Assembly: GCA_025201865.1 (NCBI GenBank)
Contig: MU602976.1
Location: 1 to 16,900, forward strand
From: Ramicandelaber brevisporus
Taxonomy: Eukaryota > Kickxellomycota > Ramicandelaberales > Ramicandelaberaceae
Length of the DNA: 16,900 nucleotides
Direction of reading: 5' to 3'
Shown here: piece after piece, positions 6,916 to 13,873 of the stretch
Layout: every line of letters begins with the position of its first letter
Numbering within the stretch: position 1 is the first letter of the stretch
Notes under the pieces: generated by a model
What the model was told of the DNA's origin: nothing
What the model saw: the letters and a program-made list of their open reading frames with translations, nothing else
The model's database searches: none
Made by a program: the position numbers and the translations under genes

Positions 6916-8364
6916 ATGGCCATCCTGTCGATATTGTTTTCATTACCTGTCGAGTTGCTTGAGGAGATCTCGTTCTTTCTCACTCGCTCAGAGTCTGTGC
7001 CTTTGTTGACTGTCAACCATGCGCTACATAACGTGTTTGCGCGTCGAATATGGCGCAATATTGGCAGTGACGATCAAGCGGTTTGGAGCGCGCCATCCAG
7101 TGCCTGGGACCAGTATGGCCATCTCGTGCGTAGCTTGTGCATTGACGATCTTGATGATTTTCCTGGGTTTCCGAACCTGCCTCACTTGCTGCATCTTGAT
7201 GTGCACTTGACAGACAATACGCTTAGTATCTTTGATGATGAGCTGCCTCATCTTCAGCGTCTTGTTGTTAGAGCATCGTTGGCTCGCACATCAGAGACTC
7301 AGAAGAGTGGAGTTAGCAGGGCGATGTCATGGATTGCAGGAGCTGAGAGCCGTGGTCAAGAAGTGAATGTCGATTGGCATTTGGTGGCATTCTCACGAGA
7401 TAACTCGGAGTGGATTGATGACTTTCTCAGCTCAATCGACAAACCCGAGCAGCATTCGATCAGTCTTGACCAGTCGATCAGCACATTCTCCATCAAGCAA
7501 GTCAGTAAACTAGCCAGCATGTTGGTGGCTGCATCCTTTCCAACGCCGATGAGTGAACCAGTGACTGATGCTTTCAACAGCTTGTTCGCCATTGGGCAGG
7601 ATGACATTGTGTTCCAACGAGTGCGCCAGCTGAATCTCGAGCTGCCGCTTAGTTCAGATGGTGCAGAAGACAGTATCGTTCCAGACCTCTCAGTAGCCCA
7701 TTTCCCGGCGCTCGAAAGTTTGAACTTGGGTTTCACCGCAATCCGTAACCGTCAGTTTGGCATTAATGTGGTGCCAGGTATTTGGGCGAGCATAACGACA
7801 TTGCGACTCGAATGCTGTTACGACGCGTACTGGAATATCATTGCCAAATGTGTGCCGAATCTCCGTATATTGCGGTTTAACTTTACGCATTTGACGCTCG
7901 ATCTGGCTCTTATGGCAAAGTATATGCCTCAACTCGAGAATCTCGAGGTTGGCGAGGGATGTGATGTCGACTTTTTGCACAATGAGGACAGCAAATCGGC
8001 CCAATTGTTGAATCTGTACTCGTTTGAGGTTGACAAATCTGAGTCTGTAAACTCGTATCTGTCCCTCGACGAGTTTGAGTTCATTGTCCATAATGCACCA
8101 AACTTGCAAAGTGTCAAATTTGCTCATGGCTGGTTCGAAGGCTCGACATTGGATGAACTTAATGGTGCAGTCAATGCCTCGGTGCGGAATCTGTTTGTTT
8201 CGTTCTATGGCGCTTTGATCGAAAATGATGATTTTGATGCAATGATAAGTGTGTTCCCAAACCTGGCAAAGCTCGAACTGGATCAAGATCCGCTCAGTGA
8301 AGAGTTGTTTAGTAGTCTGCGCGAACGATATCCGAGTATTAATATAAGACATGTCACACTTTAA
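6916..8364 (+). CDS. F-box protein with leucine-rich-repeat-like C-terminal region
   Basis: The protein is 482 aa, from the first in-frame ATG (6916) to TAA (8362-8364). The frame is open a further 66 codons upstream, but that part is Pro/His and Ser-Leu from repeats and has no ATG, so 6916 is the best start. Residues about 8-50 look like an F-box: LPVELLEEISFFLTRSESVPLLTVN, then ALHNVFARRIWRNI. F-box proteins bind Skp1 and present targets to Cullin-1 ubiquitin ligases. The rest has irregular leucine-rich segments, e.g. LPHLQRLVV, FPALESLNLGF, VPNLRILRFNF, MPQLENLEV, APNLQSVKF and FPNLAKLELD, spaced like degenerate LRRs. The substrate is unknown. It is convergent with INTS7 (62 bp between stop codons). 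I am confident of the F-box/LRR type but not of orthology. Confidence 0.85.
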   Translation: MAILSILFSLPVELLEEISFFLTRSESVPLLTVNHALHNVFARRIWRNIGSDDQAVWSAPSSAWDQYGHLVRSLCIDDLDDFPGFPNLPHLLHLDVHLTDNTLSIFDDELPHLQRLVVRASLARTSETQKSGVSRAMSWIAGAESRGQEVNVDWHLVAFSRDNSEWIDDFLSSIDKPEQHSISLDQSISTFSIKQVSKLASMLVAASFPTPMSEPVTDAFNSLFAIGQDDIVFQRVRQLNLELPLSSDGAEDSIVPDLSVAHFPALESLNLGFTAIRNRQFGINVVPGIWASITTLRLECCYDAYWNIIAKCVPNLRILRFNFTHLTLDLALMAKYMPQLENLEVGEGCDVDFLHNEDSKSAQLLNLYSFEVDKSESVNSYLSLDEFEFIVHNAPNLQSVKFAHGWFEGSTLDELNGAVNASVRNLFVSFYGALIENDDFDAMISVFPNLAKLELDQDPLSEELFSSLRERYPSINIRHVTL

Positions 8365-8426
8365 ATGAAAAAACACATATAGTTTTTTTTTTTAATAGTT
8401 AGCCCATTAGTTCATTAGATAATTAG
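8365..8426. other. Short convergent 3' spacer
   Basis: Only 62 bp separate the stop codons of the F-box gene and INTS7. The sequence has a T-run (8385-8393) and repeated ATTAG/TTAGTTAG motifs. The 3' UTRs of the two genes very likely overlap, giving antisense transcript ends. Confidence 0.7.
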
Positions 8427-11400
8427 TTAGTTAATCTGGAGAGGGTGTAGGAATATCGGTCCTGTTGTCCAGATGCCACCATATGCATCTCCTAGTCCAA
8501 CTACAATGCACATAAAGAGTGGGATGTTGCTTGCCAAAGCTGATGGCGTTGGAATTGACAGAGAGTGATCCACCAGGCGTGTTGTAGTATTGGTGGCTGT
8601 AATCTCGTCAGATTGCTCTGATTCTGATTGCACCAGTGTCATTTTTGATGTTGTTGGTGCAACTCTTGTGACAATCGCATTGTGGACCAATGTTGAAGCA
8701 TCTGCTGAAATCTCCAAACTGTCTGATGAACACTGAAGGTCATCCAATGCCAATAGCTCTGCGAATAAGGCCGCTTTGATAGGAAGCTGAGTGCGAGCCA
8801 AACTGACCACATCTCTATTAAGCACTGCAGCACCAATAACGATAGAAGTGGCCTGATGCTTGACAGTTGACTGCTGATGGACAGTGCCCTCAATGTGTAA
8901 ACCAACTCGCATCCCAAACGCAGCCACCAGTGGCTCATTAACATTGATGATTTGCGGGATCTGAAGCGACACTACTGGAGGACGACTGTTTGTGAACAGT
9001 GAGTGCAGAGACGGGAGCTGTATTCTCTGAAGCTGGTTTGATAGTGCAATAAGATTGGGCAATGTAGGAGTTGAGGAAGCACGCGCAATCAAATCAGTCA
9101 AATGCCGCTCAGCCTCTGATGCATCAACACTGGAATGCAGAGTGGTTATTGTGGACTCTGGCTGCTGTGGCAATTGGAACGGCACCGATCGAGCAACATT
9201 TCTAGTTAAGTTTGCAGTTGATCGAGCCAACCGATGCAGCATTGTGAGCATTTTGGCATCCTCAGAATGCAAGCCTGGGTTTGAACTGCGGATTAGTGCA
9301 ATTACACTTGAAGTGCCATCAAACCGAGCAGCCGTTCTCAGCAACCCACGTGCAATGACAAGAGGTGGACGTGCGTCTGGAGGTATGTCTGGAGGCGCAC
9401 CATCAAACGCATTTACGAGGGCTTCGATTGCATTTGCCAACATTAAATATGTGCGCACAATCTGAGCCGAGTATTCTAGTGCATGTCCACCAGGCAACAG
9501 GGATTGTCTTTGTTGTTGTTGTTGAACGACGACTGAAGAGATTGGTTTGTCACCTACTGACGACGACGGTGCGCCATGACTGAAAGAAGGACATGGACCA
9601 GACAGTGGGATTGTGGAAAGGGCAGTGGCAGCAATGTCGAGACCGACCGCCAATGTAACACACCCGGCACCTGTTTGTGTAGAAGCAAGTGCTTTATGAA
9701 GATCGGCCAGTGTATCAAGCCATAGCTGGAGTGGGAGTGACAGATGATGGCGTGGAATTGACCGAAGAATATCGTATCCAACAAACTGCCCCGCCAATAG
9801 TGCAGCCTTTGCCATTCGGAATCGCATCCAGCCGGTTATATTGCTTGTTGCTGCCACAATAAGCGAAGCAGACTGACCTAGCAAACGATGGCCAACTGAT
9901 TGGCGCATACCGATCCATCGAATCCAAACAAGTGCAAACGTCTCTGGAAGTTGATCGGTTAAGCTTCTGTTGTTGATAAACTGTTCGATTACAGACGAGA
10001 GCTGAGAGGGAGTGATGACATCCCGAAGAGCCGTGAATGCTGCACTGGCAATGCGATCAGAATGGCTTGATGGGAGCTTCTGAGCAATAGCATCCACTGA
10101 CAAATGAGGTAGACATGCTCTCACTACTGCATGTGCTGAAGTCGCTCTCCTTTGTTCAACTTTAGCATCCTGCGATGGTCGTGATTTCCATGACAGCAGC
10201 GATAGCGTAACTACAGTACCAAAGTCTCGTAACCACGCTGCTGCTGCTTCTGCTGACCGCTGGATTGCTGCTGGCTGCTGGGTTGCTGAGGTTGGTGTAT
10301 TAGTGTTCACAATCCGCGACACTATGCGTAGCAAGAGCAGCAGGACTGATGGGGATGAGGTGAATCGATGAGCAGCTTCTTGGCACGACACAAGTAGTCG
10401 CTGGAGAAGCTCATCTTGTTCTCTTGAAGAAGCTGCCGATTCAGATGATGACATTGAGAATGCACCAAACATTTCATTGAGACCAGTGCTGAAGGATGAT
10501 GCAAACGATGGTCGTTCGACAATGACACAGAGTAGCCTAAAGCAACTCGCCATTGTCTGCAAGCTAATAGATGGTGACTCGATAACATCCAAAACTGTGT
10601 TGATATGGACTGGAGGGCATAGCGGCATTGTCTGAACAGTCGAGATTGCCATGGTCAAAACCTGTTGCTCTAAAATAGGCGATGAGCCGGATCCATCGAG
10701 CAGACTGAGTAAATATGCCAAATGTGCTTCGGTGTGGAGCGGCGAGTGCTGCATAATGCTGGTGAGGGAAGCCAGCGTCGATAGTGCAAAGAACATGCCC
10801 TCGTCATTCGATGCTGACTCTGTCGATTCAACCTGCATGTCACCTGACTGCGGCTCGACATGTCGTAGCCATCGCATACATTCCAGCGCTACATCTTCAG
10901 CAATCTCCGGGTTCGCTGGTCTGTGTCGCAGCATTGCAATTAACCTCGCCTTAGATGCGCTTGCAACTGTTGAATCATCCAGCAGCGTTCGAATGTATGG
11001 CCAAGATGCAGCTGCGAACTCAGGCGATAGCTCACACAGTCGATCACAGGTACTAACTGCTGCCGAAAACTCAACTGCATGCGATGATGACAGTGCCGGA
11101 ATGACTGCATGGCGAACATCCACACGCGTGGCAATCAGCGGAGCCAACGCACGCAATAGCCACAGTGCAAGCGACCGAAAAATCACATCAGTGGCCTGCA
11201 GCAATACTGGGAGTGCGCGCTGAACCAGCTGCTCTACGTTTGCCACGCCGCTTCCAGTTCCTGCTGCTGGGTTCTGGCCAGATGAGTCGCCACTCTGTCC
11301 GCTATACCCGACAATAATGTCCTCGAGACGCTCCAGCGCGTAAACAATGTGCAGACGGACTAGATTAGTGACTACTTCGCTGGCAAAGAAGTCAACGAGC

Positions 11401-11552
11401 TTCAGAAGAGTCGCGTTGAGCAAGATCGGCGAAGGATCCTGCTTCAAAACATCGGGAATCAGAGCCAGAGCACGCAGCTGTTCGCTTGGATCCTTGGGAT
11501 CACGTGCCTGTGCATCGAGCTCAATCAGTGTCTGGAAAGCGTTGCTGTTCAT
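8427..11552 (-). CDS. INTS7: Integrator complex subunit 7 homologue
   Basis: The protein is 1041 aa from ATG at 11550-11552; the frame runs 20 codons further 5' without another ATG. INTS7 is a backbone subunit of Integrator, the nuclear RNA endonuclease/phosphatase complex that trims snRNA 3' ends and attenuates RNA polymerase II. The N-terminal 230 residues follow metazoan INTS7 closely in order and character: the ELD start helix, SEQLRALALIP, SPILLNATLLKLVDFF, the helix VTNLVRLHIVYALE, then RSLALWLLRALAPLI and HAVIPALSSSHAVEFSAAV. The middle consists of HEAT/ARM-like helices with Ser/Gly/Gln-rich insertions. The C-terminal beta-rich part keeps GLHIEG and, near the end, GGIWTTGP, which match LKVEG and GIVWKTGP in human INTS7. 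The length is close to the human 962 aa. No intron is seen. The agreement at both ends makes the call solid. Integrator is absent from yeast and most higher fungi. Confidence 0.88.
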   Translation of the reverse strand: MNSNAFQTLIELDAQARDPKDPSEQLRALALIPDVLKQDPSPILLNATLLKLVDFFASEVVTNLVRLHIVYALERLEDIIVGYSGQSGDSSGQNPAAGTGSGVANVEQLVQRALPVLLQATDVIFRSLALWLLRALAPLIATRVDVRHAVIPALSSSHAVEFSAAVSTCDRLCELSPEFAAASWPYIRTLLDDSTVASASKARLIAMLRHRPANPEIAEDVALECMRWLRHVEPQSGDMQVESTESASNDEGMFFALSTLASLTSIMQHSPLHTEAHLAYLLSLLDGSGSSPILEQQVLTMAISTVQTMPLCPPVHINTVLDVIESPSISLQTMASCFRLLCVIVERPSFASSFSTGLNEMFGAFSMSSSESAASSREQDELLQRLLVSCQEAAHRFTSSPSVLLLLLRIVSRIVNTNTPTSATQQPAAIQRSAEAAAAWLRDFGTVVTLSLLSWKSRPSQDAKVEQRRATSAHAVVRACLPHLSVDAIAQKLPSSHSDRIASAAFTALRDVITPSQLSSVIEQFINNRSLTDQLPETFALVWIRWIGMRQSVGHRLLGQSASLIVAATSNITGWMRFRMAKAALLAGQFVGYDILRSIPRHHLSLPLQLWLDTLADLHKALASTQTGAGCVTLAVGLDIAATALSTIPLSGPCPSFSHGAPSSSVGDKPISSVVVQQQQQRQSLLPGGHALEYSAQIVRTYLMLANAIEALVNAFDGAPPDIPPDARPPLVIARGLLRTAARFDGTSSVIALIRSSNPGLHSEDAKMLTMLHRLARSTANLTRNVARSVPFQLPQQPESTITTLHSSVDASEAERHLTDLIARASSTPTLPNLIALSNQLQRIQLPSLHSLFTNSRPPVVSLQIPQIINVNEPLVAAFGMRVGLHIEGTVHQQSTVKHQATSIVIGAAVLNRDVVSLARTQLPIKAALFAELLALDDLQCSSDSLEISADASTLVHNAIVTRVAPTTSKMTLVQSESEQSDEITATNTTTRLVDHSLSIPTPSALASNIPLFMCIVVGLGDAYGGIWTTGPIFLHPLQIN

Positions 11553-11788
11553 CGGTGTTTGCTTCAAGTGTTTATTTTTTTCTCTCAACCGCACCGCAAG
11601 CGGGTTAAACAAAGAAAGATTAACGATTGTATGGACAATGATGGAGCTCTCATCATCAGCTAACCTAGGGATAGAAACAGCACATATCTATCATGAATAG
11701 GTTACAAACAATACTATTTTAAAAAGTAAAAGGTAATGGAGATTTGGTGACTTAAAGCGATAAAAGTAAATTGAGAGGCAATATCGGT

Positions 11789-12202
11789 TTATGAACTAAA
11801 TGATACTTTGTGAGTAATCATGTCTTCTACTCCACAGCTTGAGCGAGCGAGCGAGCTAGCACCAGCCACCCCATCCTCCACCCCAGCCGCCGCCCCAGCC
11901 GCCGCCCCATCCGCCACAGCCTCCACAGCATCCTCCACATCCACCACAGCCCCATCCTCCTCCCCATCCTCCACCTCCCCATCCACCGCCCCATCCGCCT
12001 CCGCCCCAGCCTCCTCCCCAGCCGCCGCCCATCCGAGAGGCTTGGTTGATGATTTGCTGCTAAGTTCTGTTGACGATGATGCTGCATCTCCCGGTGCAGA
12101 TGTAGCGGATGGCACTGGAATTGGAATCGCCGCAGAATCTCCAAGCGACACTAAGCATAAAAGCAGCAAAACTACTGCGTTGGTCAGGTACATTGATCTC
12201 AT
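11789..12202 (-). CDS. Secreted Gly/Trp-rich family member 2, apparently frameshifted at the start of the array
   Basis: The open frame is 137 aa from ATG (12200-12202); an alternative ATG is three codons in. The signal peptide (1-24, core AVVLLLLCLVSL) and pro-region AAIPIPVPS...APGDAASSSTELSSKSSTKPLG closely match the paralogue at 13379-13822. After KPLGW, however, the repeat is read as Ala/Gly/Glu/Asp (AAAGEEAGAEADGAVDGE...) and not Gly/Trp. Reading one base back from 12029 restores G-G-W repeats with a central Cys cluster, ending W-C at a TAG (11856-11858), the layout of the paralogue. At 12028-12031 the + strand has CCCA, where the other units of this array have CCCCA. So the copy has lost one base in a homopolymer, or the assembly has. 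If translated as it stands, the product is a secreted acidic low-complexity protein. No classic −1 slippery heptamer is visible. Confidence 0.65.
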   Translation of the reverse strand: MRSMYLTNAVVLLLLCLVSLGDSAAIPIPVPSATSAPGDAASSSTELSSKSSTKPLGWAAAGEEAGAEADGAVDGEVEDGEEDGAVVDVEDAVEAVADGAAAGAAAGVEDGVAGASSLARSSCGVEDMITHKVSFSS

Positions 12203-13378
12203 ATAGATATATATATCGTGATGTAAAACCGTAATCTGTTATAAACCAAGCTAAAATAAAGTGAGATATATTCAAGTTGTTACTTACAGTAAATCAGGGA
12301 TGAGAAAAGGAGAGAGAGTAAGAACTGAGTGCCGCCCGAGTACTGTTATAGTGATTCGGAGGAAACACGGCCGGCATGTGCGGCTGATTCGAATGTCGTC
12401 AGAGACTTGGGGAGGAGAGAGTGATTGTCTGACGACGAGACTTGAAGTTTGTTGGTAAATTAGTTGAGCGACAGAGGGGGAGATTCTCAGTGATGTGCGT
12501 CACAAATTACAAATTACAAATCACAAATCAATCAATGTTGTCATTCTTAATAAACTTTATATATTAAGTTATATTAAAAATGGTGGCGTCATAATGACCT
12601 ATTCGATTGAGTTGTTTTTTTGATTTAAAAGAGTTGTGCGATTCATCTGTATTTAATCAATCATAATTTTAAAAGAATCCACCTTGATTTGCTTAATTAA
12701 CGGTCGAGATGGAGAAGTTGAGGATTTCAAACTTTTGAACTAGTAAACAATACATAAATAAGCAAGGGGTATGGAATTCTTCCAAGTGTAGATACAGTAA
12801 TCGTTCAGGATCGCGCACCTGTCAGTTCGAGTACAGCATAGTAAGCAGGAAACATACTGGGCTAGGGGAACTTGAGTTACTGACATGCTCTGTTCCGTAC
12901 ACATGTGACTGCTGTACTAGTTTTCTCCTCGCATGGATAGCATATCTTCCATCATTTCTCCCTCTCCCGAAACAGTCCAATCGGTATTCGATATGATATT
13001 CTATCCGTTATGGTAACAGTTGCTCCTTTGGAGTAGTCTTTTTGACTTCCAATCAACAATAAGGGGTGTTGGAGTCCAAAGTGCTCATTAAGAAGGAGCC
13101 AAACGCGCAAGTCTGATTTTTTTTTTAAAATACTTCATTTGCCAACAATTCGATTGTCATTTAACCTCCTCCCCCTTTTTCCCTGCCATTCAGCATTACA
13201 GAACACGCCAACGCTGGTCAATCAGTACATGTAATATAATAAAGTGACCCACCATTCATTCATTCATTCATTCATTCATTCACTCACTCACTTGCTTTCA
13301 TTCATTGACTTTCGACGAAGTTGCACTCTCGACATATATTTTTTATTGTAGTAAATCATTATACACTTTTTTGTCAAG
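12203..13378. promoter_or_regulatory. 1.2-kb AT-rich divergent spacer between two paralogous secreted-protein genes
   Basis: The two family members point away from each other across this region, so it should contain both promoters. An AT alternation at about 12202-12216 abuts the left gene's ATG. A TATA-like CATATATTTTTTATT (about 13333-13347) lies some 30-45 bp upstream of the right gene's ATG. There is an ACAAATTAC/ACAAATCA repeat at 12501-12534. No coding frame or tRNA-like fold was seen; the 65-codon frame at 12261-12458 has no recognisable feature. Confidence 0.55.
13253..13292. repeat. (CATT)7(CACT)3 microsatellite
   Basis: Seven perfect CATT tetramers are followed by three CACT tetramers, about 90-125 bp upstream of the secreted-protein ATG at 13379. 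Confidence 0.95.
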
Positions 13379-13822
13379 ATGAGGATTCCTTTAACGAGTC
13401 AGGTAGCTATCACGCTGCTAGTTTGCACAGCCTCATTTGCCAAGGCTGCGGCGATTCCGATTCCTGAGCCACCCGCTGCATCTACACCAGATGGTGCGGC
13501 GTCATCAACAGATCTAATTACCAAGTCACCGGCTAAACCTCTTGGAGGAGGATGGGGCGGTGGCTGGGGCGGAGGCTGGGGTGGAGGCGGATGGGGCGGT
13601 GGATGGGGAGGTGGATGGAGCTGTGGTGGATGTGGCGGTTGCGGAGGATGCTGTGGCGGCTGCGGCGGATGCGGAGGATGGGGTGGCGGCTGGGGCGGCG
13701 GCTGGGGTGGAGGCGGATGGGGCGGTGGATGGGGCGGTTGGTGCAGATTACGCATGATGCTTGCTCCATATCTTGGAACCGGTGCCGATGAAACCCACCT
13801 CGATGCACCTCATGCTCACTAA
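13379..13822 (+). CDS. Secreted Gly/Trp/Cys-rich protein, family member 3 (intact)
   Basis: The ORF is 147 aa, from ATG at 13379 (A at −3) to TAA. Residues 1-25 form a signal peptide (core VAITLLVCTASF) with probable cleavage around AKAAA. The pro-region 26-49 (IPIPEPPAASTPDGAASSTD) nearly matches the gene at 11789-12202, and LITKSPAKPL (46-55) is the family junction motif. Residues 56-121 are a Gly/Trp array with a mirror-like layout: a block of Trp every 4-5 residues (59-80), a cysteine core with C82, 85, 88, 91, 92, 95 and 98 at CxxC spacing, then a second Trp block (101-121) with the same 4-4-5-4 spacing. One further Cys (122) gives eight in the mature part. A non-repetitive tail with Arg and His follows. 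The function is unknown. CxxC spacing could bind metal or form disulfides, and GGW repeats recall secreted structural or antimicrobial glycine-rich proteins. It is convergent with ZWILCH, 51 bp between stops. Confidence 0.85.
   Translation: MRIPLTSQVAITLLVCTASFAKAAAIPIPEPPAASTPDGAASSTDLITKSPAKPLGGGWGGGWGGGWGGGGWGGGWGGGWSCGGCGGCGGCCGGCGGCGGWGGGWGGGWGGGGWGGGWGGWCRLRMMLAPYLGTGADETHLDAPHAH
13550..13742. repeat. GGN-TGG tandem array encoding the Gly/Trp/Cys domain
   Basis: Short units of the GGNGGNTGGGG type make up two near-copies flanking a TGTGG/TGCGG-rich core. The two flanks share a long common run of unit types, consistent with an internal duplication. Related arrays lie at 11862-12030 and 2075-2220 on the opposite strand. 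Confidence 0.85.
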
Positions 13823-13873
13823 ATTCAATTATAATTTCTTTAAGCTATCGATGTTTAATTACTTGTATTACTT

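Noticed and set aside
7690-8376. A 228-codon frame on − opposite the F-box gene
   Set aside because: Antisense to a coherent F-box/LRR protein, with no recognisable sequence.
10651-11223. A 190-codon frame on + opposite INTS7
   Set aside because: Shadow of the INTS7 reading frame; Ser/Ala/Asp-rich composition without motifs.
12029-12035. Programmed −1 ribosomal frameshift rescuing the second Gly/Trp gene
   Set aside because: No slippery heptamer of the usual form at the shift point. A lost base in a homopolymer is simpler, though a test was proposed above.
13399-13808. Pro/His-rich and Arg-rich frames over the third Gly/Trp/Cys gene
   Set aside because: Other-frame readings of the same repeat, lacking a signal peptide. 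The + frame at 13379 matches its paralogues.
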